The translations under genes were made by a program, and so were the position numbers. A stretch of 64,000 bases of DNA from Sipunculus nudus (taxonomy: Eukaryota; Annelida; Sipuncula; Golfingiida; Sipunculidae): contig CM049308.1 of the NCBI GenBank assembly GCA_026874595.1, forward strand, positions 149,001-213,000, written 5' to 3'. How positions within the stretch are numbered: position 1 is the first letter of the stretch; the number at the start of each line of letters is the position of its first letter. The notes beneath the pieces were generated by a model that was not told the origin of the DNA, did no database searches, and worked only from the letters and a program-made list of their open reading frames with translations. This document shows positions 1 through 11,800 of this stretch, piece after piece.

Positions 1-1290
1 TATCCGCAGAAATCAGGGTGGGATGGGTGAAGTGAGGCATGGATTAAGTGGAAAGGGGAATAGAGTGAGGTGTGTTGCATATTAGCATTGATGTCTGCAG
101 TGTAAATGTGAATATAGATGGTACCACCTGTCATAAAATCAAGAAAATTGTCCAGGATGTATAAACCTGCAAAATTTCAGGTGGATAAGTCAAACCACTG
201 CTGAGATATGAGTGATTTTATCCCAAGGCAGATGAACAGATGGACCCTGTGCATAAGTGGTTGCAGGTGGCGCCACCAGTTTTGCCTATGATGAAGAGCT
301 ATGTGAGATCTATACACAAGCAAAATTTTTGCCCAATCGGTCAAATGGTTCCCAAGATATGAGCTTGGATGTCTGCAGAGTTAACGTGAATGTAGGTGGC
401 GCCACCTGTCATAAAATCGAGAAAGCTGTCCAGGATGTATAAATCTGCAAAATTTCAGTAGGATAAGTCAAACCACTTCTGAGATACGAGTAATTTTATC
501 CCAAGGCAGATAAACAGATGGACGTTGTGCATAAATGGTTGTAGGTGGCGCCACCAGTTTGGCCTATGATGAAGAGCTATGTGAGATCTATACACATGCA
601 AAATTTTTGCCCAATCGGTTAAACAGTTTCCAAGATATGAGCTTGGATGTCTGCAGAGTAAACGTGAATGTAGGTGGCGCCACCTGTCATAAAATCGAGA
701 AAGCTGTCCAGGATGCATAAACCTGCAAAATTTCAGGTGGATAAGTCAAACCACTGCTGAGATATGAGTGATTTTATCCCATAGCAAATGAACAGATGGA
801 TGCTGTGCATGAATGGTTGCAGGTGGCGCCACCAGTTTTGCCTATGATGAAGAGCTATATGAGATCTATACACATGCAAATTTTGGCCCAATCAGTCAAA
901 TGGTTCCCGAGATATGAGCTTGGATGTCTGCAGAGTAAACCTGAATGTAGGTGGCACCACCTGTCATAAAATCAAGAAAGCTGTCCAGGATGTATACACA
1001 TGCAAAATTTCATGTGGATAAATCCAACCAATGCAGAGATATGAGTGTTTTTATGCCAAGGCAGATGAACAGACGGATGCTGTGCAATAATGGTGGCAGC
1101 TGGCACCACCATTTTTAGTGTATGTGATAAAGCTTTCCAAGGGCTAAATTTGTGCAAAATCTTTCGGCTTATCAGTCAAACGGTTCCCAAGGTATGTGGG
1201 TTTATGTGTGGAAACAGACACACAAATGGACGCTGGGCAGAGAGGAAAGGTCAGAGGTCAACCAAAAATGAGGGTGCAGCAGTTCACATG
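1..1290 (+). repeat. 278-bp tandem array with paired GGCGCC palindromes
   Basis: GGTGGCGCCACC occurs at 266, 395, 544, 673 and 822, with spacings of 129, 149, 129 and 149. The repeat unit is therefore a 278-bp dimer of two related half-units. The last unit, from about 1090, is diverged and ends in a stretch shared with the end of the array at 17753-19330. The first bases of the window (TATCCGCAGAAATC) match the array start at 17753, so the two arrays are copies of one element. Confidence 0.85.
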
Positions 1291-1379
1291 TAACTGATCA
1301 TAATTCCGAATTTTAAAAAATTCTGCCCAGTGGTTATGGAGGAGTTCTCCGGAAACCTTTGCGGCGATGGCGGCAGCAT

Positions 1380-1433
1380 CTGCATCCGACTGAAAACATA
1401 GTATCCGCAAAACTCTGTTTTTGGGGATACAAT
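1380..1433 (+). mobile_element. Degenerate family C-like 3' terminus
   Basis: A GCGGCGATGGCGGCAGC stretch precedes CATAGTATCC and, after a loop, GGGGATACAA. This is the same order as the family C 3' ends at 42144-42212 and 14500-14558. The hairpin arms are GTATCC (1401-1406) and GGATAC (1425-1430). No matching 5' end was seen, so this is a fragment or a diverged relative inside B1. Confidence 0.45.
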
Positions 1434-1435
1434 GA

Positions 1436-2210
1436 TTGTAGCTGGCACCACCAGTCTTATATACAACGAAGAGATATATACATATGCCCAATGTCAGACT
1501 GATATGTCAAACCCCTCCTGTAAAATAAGCAGGGACATACACTGTGCAAAAATTATTGTAGGTGGCGCGACCAGTCTTGTACACTATAAAGCTACCCGAT
1601 ATGTATAAACATGCCCATTTTTAGGCTGATGTATCAAATTCCTCTGTAGAAATAAGCAGGCGCATACACAACAAAAGTCAATGTAGGTTGAACCATCTGT
1701 CTTGTAAATGACACATAGACAGGTCAAAATATCAGTCCAATACATCAAACTTCCCCAGAGTGTGATGCACTGGGCTGACAAGGCTTAGGTGAGTAAGGCA
1801 GTTGCCACCGAATGACCTGGGACAAATTGCTGCCTCAAGCTAATGCACTGAGTGAACTCTTGACCTGCACCTGGCTAGACTGAGTGAACTTTTGACCTGT
1901 ACCTGGCTGCACTGAGTGAACTCTTGACCTGTTGCATAATCTGACACAGTTGGCAGTCTGCCAAGGCTATAAATAGATTCAGGCTGAACTTTGGTGCCAA
2001 ATATGATGCAGTGAGCAGTCTGCCAAAGCTATATATAGAATGCAGCTACTGCACTGAGTGAACTCTTGACCTATACCTGGCTGCACTTTTTCCAATCCTG
2101 GCACTGTGCCAAAACTATTTATAGAGCTGACATCATCTTGGCTAATGGCCAACATCAAGGCACTGGCAATCTGCCAATGGTAAACAAAGTGCTGCCATCT
2201 GTACACAAAA
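1436..2210 (+). repeat. 125-bp monomers then GTGAACTCTTGACCTG short repeats
   Basis: Three monomers at about 1440, 1566 and 1690 each carry a decayed GGTGGCGCCACC core followed by CAGTCTTGTA-like sequence. From about 1840 to 2210 the sequence is an irregular repeat of GTGAACTCTTGACCTG and CACCTGGCTGC. The same two-part block recurs at 20830-21450, 30780-31150 and 47520-47870, always inside family B elements. Confidence 0.7.
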
Positions 2211-3639
2211 GTGGTCCCTACTTGAAATAACTTTGAAATTTAATTTCCCAAAACAAAATGCTTTTCAGCTGACTTTTTTTTATAAAAAAAGAAATCAGGA
2301 ATATATGTAAAATAATTACAGATGCATACTGAATGCAAAATTAAAATACAGATATATCTCATTGATGGCAAATTCTTGAATTAAGTTGAGTATGGATACC
2401 AATAATTTATAATCCACGTACAGTTGTCTTTATATAGAAACAGAGAGAAGAATATCCATGATTATAACATTGCCTGGTATGATGAATAACTTAAATCATA
2501 AATCTAAATTTTTTAAAAGCTTTTAAAAAACTTTCTTGTCAATATTAACCAAAGATAACCTGAAATCTAAATGTCTAGTGGCATGATGTAATAGATGCTG
2601 ATAAACTGGTGCCAGGCTAGATGTAACAGCATCACACAGCTAACATATATGGTAAAATGACTCAATTCAGTCTCCATAATTCAGCCAAAAATCATTCATG
2701 TGGAACCATTAATGACAATTATTATAAGAATTATTGTAGGGATTAATCTTGTAAAATATTTAATAAATTGGCTTCAGTGGCATCAGTCGAAAAACGTTTT
2801 GCAGGTTTATAACTCATATAAGAAGATACAGCAAACTGGCTAAGTTCAGCTTCTCATAACTCAGCCAAAAAGCACTGAACCAAAACCATTTGAACAAACT
2901 TGAATTATCAACATTTGAGGATAATTAATGTGTGAGATTTAAGAATTTGGCCCAGTGGTTTTGAGAAGAAGATCTTTGTAGCCACTGAGCTAAAATGGGC
3001 TGTTATGGCATATGACTAAATTCAGCTTCCCATAACTTAGCCAAAAGTCACTGAAAAGAGACCATTTGACCAAACTTCAGAAAGCACTACCCTAGGATCA
3101 TTTCTGTGCGATATTAAACCTTTTGGCCATATGGTTTCAGAGAAGAAGTTTCTTGTAGCCCTCAGTGTGATCCAGTCACTGGTGACCCCATACAAAAAAG
3201 GCCGATGCAGGTGGTACCACCAATACCTCAATTTCAGATATGACCTATGTGACCAAGATTGGCATAAAATTTGGTGATGGTAGCTCCAGCCGTTTCTGAG
3301 ATTTAAATTTTAATATGCTTTTTTGCCCAGTTCAGCAACAACAAAGTTCAGCCTCCTGTAACTCAGCCAAAAATCTCCGAACTGGAACCATTCGAAAAAA
3401 CTTGAGAAAGATTGTTCCAGGGATCATTTCTGTGAAATATTGGACAATTTGGCTGGACAATTTCGGAGAAGAAGATTTTTAAAGCTGATTATTGGCAAAA
3501 AACTTGGTGATGCTAGCTCCTGCAGTTTTTGAGATAGCTATGGTTAACGTTCAGACAACGCACCACGCACAACGTACGACGCATGACACACGACGGCCGC
3601 TGCCACACCGTCACATAAGCTCACAGATTCGCTTAAAAT

Positions 3640-4144
3640 GGTATGGCAGGTGATGCCACCTGTCTGGTTGACAAGAAAACACTCCAAGATGGATATACAT
3701 GCCAAACTTGAGACCAACACATTGAACCACAAACGGTCCAAATGGCCGAAACCGCAAGTACAAGGGTTATGGGTCTTGAAGCAGTGTCATTCAAAGGATC
3801 GAGTTCGGCTCTCGAATGGCATGGCTTGGTCTCCGCTGCTGGGATCGGTGGAGGGAATGTGGGTTGCCTCTGGCTTTGTGGCTGTGGATGCTGTAGCTTT
3901 CTAAAAAGGACAATGGCTCGAGATGGACGGTGGCGCCCTCTACGGCTCCCTGCTTGGCTTGGCGTGGCACTGCGACTGTTGGCTCAGAGAACATGCTTAA
4001 GGAGCGCACAGGTCCGAGGTCTTGACCGCAGCAACCTGTGGCTGCTCGATGAGCGTATACTCCTTTTGGCTTTGACATTGAACCACTCCTCAGATATGAG
4101 CAATATTCACCTACAACAAATGTACGGTTGGACACCACACTTAA
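3640..4144 (+). mobile_element. Family C3 element, left fragment
   Basis: Monomer sequence typical of family C resumes directly after the B1 3' end. Around it are GGCAGGTGATGCCACCTG and, after the insert at 3731-4074, TCAGATATGAGCAATATTCACC. The element is then interrupted by A1 at 4145 and resumes at 6665. Confidence 0.55.
3731..4074. mobile_element. GC-rich 344-bp insert between 12-bp direct repeats, unclassified
   Basis: ACATTGAACCAC occurs at 3719-3730 and again at 4075-4086, immediately flanking 344 bp that are much richer in G+C than their surroundings. The uninterrupted monomer at about 6860 (CACCTTGAACCACTCC) shows the empty state. A target duplication of this size fits a retroposed insert such as a SINE or retrocopy, but there is no clear poly-A tail and no convincing pol III promoter. 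Both strands contain open frames (3742-4227 plus, 3791-4237 minus). These run out into repeat sequence at one end, so I do not call them genes. Confidence 0.55.
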
Positions 4145-6664
4145 ACAAGGGACCCATGGGTCACGGCGCTCAGCTGAAGTTAGAAAAATTTTTGCAAATG
4201 CAAAATATGCAAAATATTTTATTGTAATGTTTTTCATTTATATGAGCATATGAGAAGCTAAGAGGAAGGGGCCCTCCTACTTGGTTATAGTGAAGTTCTA
4301 AAATATATAATTGCAAACTAATACTCTGACAAGACTGTCATGAAGAAAAACAGTTACACTTTTGAGATACTGTGATGCATATGAAAAAAATTACAGATGG
4401 ACAGGCAAGTGGACAGAATGGACTAATACCTTTATTTCACTTTCAAGAGAATAATGCATGTAAGTTTATATGTCAGTCTATTTTTTTAGCATATCAACTT
4501 TTTCCATTAATAGTTTTTATCTGATTCATTTTTTTTTATTTACAAGTTTTATAAATTTGTAATAAAAAACCTGAAAATATAAGTTAAAATATTAGAATTC
4601 TAAGTTGCAATCATTATATATCCAGAGTGTAGCTCATATTGGATCATATTATGCATACACGTATATTTTATTATTTTTAAATCAGAAATGTTTAAACTGA
4701 ATTTAAAAGAAAATAATGCCACAACATGGCATCTACAAGATTATTCCTTGAATCACTATTAAAAAGTTTTGCACATTGGAGTTTTCAGTACATGCTTAAT
4801 TTTATTCTCTGAATTGAAATAAAAGATTCAGTAAATTTGATAAAATAAAAACATCTATTCAAATAAAGTATACACACTGTTGGTTGAATGAGGACAAACA
4901 ATATCATTGTGCTAATTACTCTCTCAGCTATAATTTATTACTTGAATTAATAGTCAATTTCACACCTGGTGAAGTTTTTACTTTTCTTAAGTAAGGAATT
5001 ACTTATTTGATGAACATCCACACTTTCATACCAATACACCACTTTGTGGACACAATTCAATGTGCTCTTTAATCATTGTAACCCTGGTGGTACAATACAA
5101 AATCTAAAATGTAGCATAGCCAAGAATAAAATAAAATACAGAAAATTATAACATTCATCTAGTTGATGCACCATCTGAGGGGGGGGGGTGCAGGGCACAG
5201 AGGAAGCTTGCTAGTAGTGGCCAAGCTGAGCCAAGGCAAGCTGCCTGGGGTCAGTAGAGCCACGTTTTTTCCGTTTTAACGGAAAAACGGACGAAAAAAC
5301 GGAATTAGGGTTCAAAAACGGAATTAGGGTTAAAAAACGGAATTATATCAAATACACGGAATACGACGGAAAGTCAGATTTAGAGCCGATTTAAACTGCA
5401 AATTAAAAAAAATTCTCACCCAATATCTTATTAAAAAAATCTTTCAAACTGCGCATTACTGCATGTCATAGCGTCTCAGAGGCGAAATAGCTTTGAATAT
5501 AATATTACCATACTTGTTTCAAATGTTTGAAATGATAGACGGTAAAACGCAGACACTACAGAGCAGAGAACTTTCTTGCCGATTCAGTGAACACGCGCTG
5601 GATTACTTACGTGTGGGCCTGACAGAGAACCATTTATGCTGAGGACCAGGTATAATTTTAAATATACGTAAAGTAACTATGGCATCAATGTTAGCAGTAA
5701 TTAAATTTAAAATATTTTAAACAGCTTATTGAACATGTAATCCATTTAATCATCTGGATTTAAAAGTTTTAACTCTTAAGAAGATGTAGCAATTTTATTA
5801 CATAAAATATAAAGATAAAACGGAAAATTCCGGAATTTTGATTTTATTAAACGGAAAATAAATATTTATAAAACGGAAAAAACGGGGCTCTAGGTCAGTT
5901 ACATTATGCTAGTGAAGGCTGTACTACCAGGTGGGGTAGATGTACACAACACTTGAATAAAAGTTACTCTTTTCAATCAATTCCTTTGAAATTTCAGATT
6001 TTAAAAGATTAAATCCTTATGTATATATTTTGTGAAAATTAAATCAACAGTACTTACAGGGAAAAAACGTGCCATTGCCAAAGTTGGATAAAATTTAAGG
6101 TATTGATTTTTTATTTATGCTAATAACTTGACAAAATTTGCAAAATTCAGATCTAATTTTGGGTAAACAATTGAATCTTGATTAAATAAAGTTATATTCC
6201 TGAAAAAAAGTCGCCAGCTTCAGCAATTCTCATGTTAGGTGAGTAAATATATTTCCTGATTTTTTAAAAATTGCATTATATTTGGGCCCATAACTTCAAA
6301 ATAATACCCAATACTGACCTAATTTTTGGTATGTTCATAGAAAATGTATGGAAGACAATGAATACTAAATATGATCAAAAACAGATCAGTGGTTTTGATT
6401 TTAGGCAGCCTTGAAGTGTAACAATGGCTTTTTAATAGAAAACAGAGGTTTTTCCTTAATATCTCCAAGGAACGAAGTCCTAATGACCCAATTTTTGGTA
6501 TGGTAGGAGATTTTGGGGACATCTAATGGTAAGCAAAGTTTTGGATTCGTAGGTCCAACGGTTTTAAAATGTGCCCTGTTAACGGCTGGAGGGCCGGCCG
6601 GACGGATGACGGACAAAGGAGCACGACTATAGCTCAGATGACTTATAGTCAGTTGAGCTAAAAA
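4145..6664 (+). mobile_element. Family A element A1 (subfamily I)
   Basis: The 5' terminus is ACAAGGGACCCATGGGTCAC followed by GGCGCTCAGCTGA. The 3' terminus is a hairpin with TAGCTCAG and CTGAGCTA-type arms and a TAT loop, then AAAA. Just before the hairpin is a GACGGA-rich stretch. The element sits between CACACTTA and ATGGCAGACGGCGCC of a family C monomer with no target duplication. Its left 1 kb is closely matched by the minus-strand copy ending at 36207 and by the copy at 62943-64000. It contains a 638-bp MITE at 5255-5892 and no coding capacity. Confidence 0.75.
5255..5892. mobile_element. 638-bp hAT-like MITE with 6-bp target duplication
   Basis: The ends are TAGAGCCACGTTTTTTCCG and, inverted, TAGAGCCCCGTTTTTTCCG: terminal inverted repeats of about 24 bp. 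GGTCAG is duplicated at 5249-5254 and 5893-5898. The related element at 32979-36207 lacks the insert at the equivalent place (minus strand near 34450), confirming the boundaries. The interior has many AAACGGAA repeats near both ends and no coding frame. TIRs starting YAGRG are typical of hAT elements; the 6-bp duplication is shorter than the usual 8 bp, so the class is inferred. Confidence 0.7.
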
Positions 6665-7339
6665 TGGCAGACGGCGCCACCAGTCGGATGAGTACAAGAT
6701 GGAGGAGGCCAAAATTTATGAACATGCACGGTTTCAGACCAATACGGCACACCACTCCTAAGAAAAGAGCATTAATTTATCCTACAGAAACGGGAAGGTA
6801 GGTGGCGCCACCTGTCTAGTTTACAAGAAAATTTTCCAAGATGGATAGACATTCCTGATCAAGACCAACACCTTGAACCACTCCGGAGATATGAGCAATT
6901 TTCACCCAAAGCACATGTACAGATGGACGCCAAGGCAAAATGATTGCAGATGGCGCCACCAGTCTTGAGTACATGATGGAGGAGTCCAAGATCTATGGAT
7001 ATCCACAATTTCAGGCCAATAGGGAAATTCACTCCTCGGACACAGGCATTAATTTTTTTCTACAAAAACAGGAAGGTAGGTGGTGCCACCTGTCTAGTTT
7101 ATGAGAAAAACTTCCCAAGATGGATGGACATGCCAAATTTCAGACCAAAAACAATTGCAGATTGTGCCACCAGTCTTGAATGTAAGATGGAGGTATCCAA
7201 GCTCAATGGACATGCATAATTTCAGCCCAATCTGTCCATTAGTGTTTGTCCATTAGTACTGTCAAGTGGCAATGATGGGGTATTAAAAAGGACAAAAGGT
7301 GGCACCACCTGTCTTCCCTAGAAGTCAAAGCTATCCAAG
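6665..7339 (+). mobile_element. Family C3 element, middle fragment
   Basis: Four monomers carry a GGTGGCGCCACC-type core, for example GATGGCGCCACC near 6953 and the exact palindrome near 6801. It continues with GTCAAGTGGCAATGATGGGG, which is characteristic of family C, and is cut at 7339 by the hAT-type element. The sequence picks up again at 13919-13926 with the duplicated TATCCAAG. Confidence 0.65.
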
Positions 7340-7419
7340 CAGTGGCGTACCTAAGGGGGGGCGGCAGGGGCGGTCCACCCCGGGAGGCACATTTTGGGGG
7401 CGGCATTTAAGGAATTAGG

Positions 7420-8040
7420 GCCTAGTATAATGAGTGGCATAAGGATTTGCTCAAGAAGTACAAATTTGGCTTATTTTGTCCAATTTCAAGTATTTAAGGA
7501 ATTATAAACTAGGGAGTGGAACCTACCAAATGATTAGCGAACAAGTTTGCACATATGGGGGGGGGGGGGGCCGCGGCATTTAGGAGAATTAGTATAATGA
7601 GTGGCATAAGGAATTCTCAAAAAATACAAATTTGGCTTTTTTGTCCAATTTCAAGTATTTTAGAGATTATAAACTGGGCAGTGGAACCTACAAATTGAGC
7701 AGCGAACGATTTGTACATTTTAGGGGGCGGCATCTCTGGGATTTAGTACATAATCAGTGGCATAAGGAGTTCCTAAAAAAAATACAAATTTGGCCTTTTT
7801 GTCCCTTTTCAAGTATTTTAGAGATTATAAACTGGGGAGTTGAACCTACAAAATGATCAGCGAACGATTTGTACATTTGGTGTGTGTGTATGTTGGGGGG
7901 GGGGGGGGGGGGCATTCCTGGGATTAAGTATAATCAGTGGCATAAGGAGTTCCTCAAAAAGTTCAAATTTGGCATTTTTATCCCATTTTCAAGTATTCCA
8001 GGAATTATAAACTGGGCAGTGGAATCTACAAAATTATTTG
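7420..8040. repeat. Four tandem units of about 155-180 bp with G tracts
   Basis: GTATAATGAGTGGCATAAGG or a close variant begins units at about 7425, 7590, 7746 and 7928. Each has AAATTTGGC and TTTCAAGTATT at similar offsets, and several end in a G run (near 7557-7571 and a 19-G run near 7894-7912). The short plus-strand open frames here (7632-7856, 7869-8105) follow the repeat and are not genes. The stretch 8041-8895 that follows is AT-rich and holds nothing I can name. Confidence 0.7.
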
Positions 8041-8895
8041 TTGAAGGTCTCTATAGAGGCAAGATATACGCAAAAAAGAACATATCTGTAGTTATTCTTT
8101 GTTAGATCTGTGGTCTTGCAATGTCAGAACGCCATTAATAAACTATGCAAAGGCCAGCATTTCAGGGCGGTCGTCATTTACAGAAATCCCTAGCAGCAGC
8201 TGGTAATCACCAGGGAAAAACCCTGCCAGATGACCAATGGCCCCCTGTGGTGGGGGTGGGGTTTTGTCGTCCACATTGTGCGAACAATATTTTGATGAAT
8301 TTTGTTGCTCTTTCCTTGAAAAGTATAAAGAATTTCCATTCTTGAACCCTAGAATTTAAGAAATTCCTTGATATTTAAACAGTCTGAAACAACCTGAAGT
8401 GCCCTTTTTCAATGATTCTCCCTACCCGTACTCTCACACCAGTCTCGTTAAAATACAGACGTTTACACTATCATGTATATAATGAGTACTACCTAAATGC
8501 CTGTGTCTTTTGATAACCCAACATGACCTGCATGATCTTTTTGTAATGTGAATAAACACAATGAACACCCAGACCTATGTAGGAATTATTTTAACTTTAA
8601 GATATAATTCTATTATAACTGTCCGACGGGATGAATCCCCCTGGCCGCTTAGCCACATGTTCAATATACGTATCAAGAATCAGTTTTATTTTAGAGTTCA
8701 AAACTTAAATTAAAGATATATTGACCTGTACTGATAATTCTGTTATTAACAGTTTAATGATCCACTACCTACAGACAATTGTCGTATATTGTGACAAATT
8801 TTTAAAAATTAAAATATAATATGTATTTAAATGATATAATTAATTGAAATTTATTTAAATACTTTATTGAATAACAAATAGTCATAAGTTCATAA

Positions 8896-11800
8896 ACAAG
8901 TGACACATGGGTCATGACGCTCAGCTGACTGGGAAGAGATTTGCAAAAGGAAATTTTATCATCTGAATGGTAGTATATACCCATTCAACTGAAGCATCAA
9001 ACAGATTAAAGAATAAGCCAAGATTGTATCTGAATTTATATATCTCAAAATATGAGAAAAAATGCGTAAACTTTAAAAAAAATACAGGTGGTTCCACCAG
9101 TCTGCAGAAACTAATAAAAACACTTAATGGTCAATATCCATGCAAAGAATCATAGTGATTTCTGCATTAATTGTTCAGATACTTCAGCTTTTGAATCAAA
9201 TTTTCCATTATTCTGAGGGATACTTCGGAGTCCTATAGCGTGAAGGATATGGGTAACAGAGACCTAATTTCAGATTTCCAAAGACACTCTCACGGGCCTC
9301 CTTGCATGACAAGAATGAAGATTCTAGGTCCAGTTGTTACAATTTGTGCCATGTTAACAGATGACAGCATCCTTAAAGGTCTCAAAAATAGAGAAAAAAA
9401 TTCAAAAAAATTTAATAAAATATAGGTTGCACCATAAGTCTGAAGAAACTGATGAAACACTCCATAATCAATATGCATGTAAAGAATCATGGTGACCTCT
9501 GCATTAGTTGGTCAGATACTTCAGCTTTTGTATCAAATTGTCCATTATTCTGAGGGATACTTCGGAGTCCTATAGCTTGAAGGATATGGGAAACAGAGAA
9601 CTAATTTAAGGTTTCCACAGACACTTTTCATGGGCCTCCTTGCATGACAAGAATGAAGATTCTAGGTCCAGTTGTTACAATTTGTACCCTGTTGACACAT
9701 AACCACATCCTTAAAGGTCTTAAAAATAGAGAAAAAAAATTGTAAAAATGTGTAACAAGCCCCATAGCTTGAAGAATATAGGTAACAGAGACCTAATTCC
9801 AGGTTTCTAGGGAGTCTGCAGAAACTGATGAAACATCTCATGATCTCTTTGTATGAAATTTTTGACTATTCTGGGGGGTACTTTGGGGCCCTACAGCATG
9901 AAGGATATGGGTAACAGAGACCTAATTTCAGGTTTCCATGGAGACTTTACATGGGTCTCCCAGTGTGTCAAGAATGAAGATTCTAGGTCCAGTTGTTATG
10001 ATTTGTGCCCTGTTAACAGATGTTCATATCTTTAAAGGTCTCAAAAATAGTGAAAAAAATTGGTAAAGAATCGAAAAATACAGGTGGCACCACCAGTCTG
10101 CAGAAACCTATGAAACACTCCATGATCAATATCCATGCAAAGAACCATGGTAATCAATGCATCAATTGTTTAGATATTTCAGTTTTTGTATCAAATTTTC
10201 AATATTCAGCGGGGGTACTTCAGAGCCCCATAGCTTGAAGAATCTGGGTAACAGAGACCTAATTCCAGGTTTCCAAGGAGACTTTTCATGGGCCTCCCCC
10301 AATGTCAAAAATGAAGATTCTAGGTCCAGTTGTTATGATTTGTGCCCTGTTAACAGATGACTGCATCTTTTAAGGTCTCAAAAATAGAGAAAAAAATTGT
10401 AAAAAATCGAAAAAATACAGATGGCGTCCGCAGTCTGCAGAAACTGATGAAACATCTCATGATTAATATGTATGCCAAAAATCATGACCATCAGTGATGT
10501 AGTTAATGAGATATTGAAGTTTTTGTATGAAATTTTTCACTATTCTGGGGGGTACTTTGGGGCCTCATAGCTCGAAGGATATGGGTAACAGAGACCTAAT
10601 TTTTGGTTTCCATGGAGACTTTTCATAGGTCTCTCAGAATATAAAGAATAAAGCTTCTTGATCCAGTCTTAACGATTTGTGCCCTGTTAACAGATGTCCA
10701 CATTTTTAAAGGTCTCAAAAATAGAGAAAAAAATTCGTAAAAAATCGAAAAATATAGGTTGCGCCACCAGTCTGCAGAAACTGATGAAACATCGCATGAT
10801 TAATATGTATGCCAAAAATCATGACCATCAGTGATGCAGTTAATGAGATATTGAAGTTTTTGTATGAAATTTTTCACTATTCTTGGGAGTACTTTGGGGC
10901 CCCATAGCTTGAAGGATATGGGTAATAGAGACCTAATTTCTAGTTTCCATGGAGACTTTTCATAGGTCTCTCAGAATGTCAGGAATGAAGATTCTAGGTC
11001 GAGTCTTTACGATTTGTGCCCTGTTAACAGATGTCCACATTTTTAAAGGTTTCAAAAATAGAGAAAAAAATTCATAAAAAATCTAAAAATACAGGTGGTG
11101 CCACCAGTCTGCAGGAACTGATGAAACATCTCATGATTAATGTGTATGCCAAAAATCATGACCATCAGTGATGTAGTTAATGAGATATTGAAGATTTTGT
11201 ATGAAATTTTTTACTATTCTTGGGGGTACTTTGGGGCCTCATAGCTTGAAGGATATGGGTAACAGAGACCTGATTTCTGGTTTCCAAGGAGATTTTTCAT
11301 GGACCTCTCAGAATGTCAAGTAACAAGATTCTAGGTCCAGCGGTTACGATTTGTGCCAGGTTAACGGACAGACGGACAGACGGACGGACAGACGGGAGGC
11401 ACGACGGACGGACGACGGACAAAGAGTGATCGCTATAGCTCAGATGACTTACAGTCAGCTGAGCTAAAAACTGATGAAACACTCCATGATCAATATCCAT
11501 GCAAACAATTATGGTGATCTCTGCATTAGTTGTTCAGATACTTCAGCTTATGTATCAAATGTTCCATTATTCCGAGCTGTACTTTGGAGTGCCATAGCTC
11601 TAAGGATATGGGTAACAGAGACCTAATTTCAGGTGTCCATTGAGACTTTTCATGGGTCTCCCTGTGTGTCAAGAATAAAGATTCTAGGTCAAGTCATTAC
11701 AATTTGTACTTTGTTGACAGATAACTACATCCTTAAAAGTCTCATAAATAGAGAAAAAAAAATTGTAAAAATTTGAAAAAATACAGGTGGCGCCACCAGT

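Larger units (their letters stand above)
1..3639 (+). mobile_element. Family B element B1, 5' part outside the window
   Basis: This copy ends at about 3639 with the family B 3' terminus, a motif like CATAAGCTCACAGATTCGC. Internal parts in order are a 278-bp array (1 to about 1290), monomers of about 125 bp (1436-1790), a block of short repeats built on GTGAACTCTTGACCTG (about 1840-2210), and a repeat of AGCCAAAAATCAC/ACCATTTGAACAAACTTG type (about 2690-3460). The same order of parts recurs in B2/B3 and B5. It lies inside a family C element, whose monomer sequence resumes at 3640. No protein is encoded. Confidence 0.7.

Noticed and set aside
257-720. Repeated 61-codon plus-strand frames starting MVAGGATSF or MVVGGATSL
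   Set aside because: Each covers the same part of the 278-bp unit and ends at the same place; this is repeat periodicity, not a gene family.
3742-4237. Overlapping open frames of 161 (plus) and 148 (minus) codons
   Set aside because: Both lie mostly in the GC-rich insert, where stops are rare by composition, and both run into family A or C repeat sequence. No domain was recognised on either strand.
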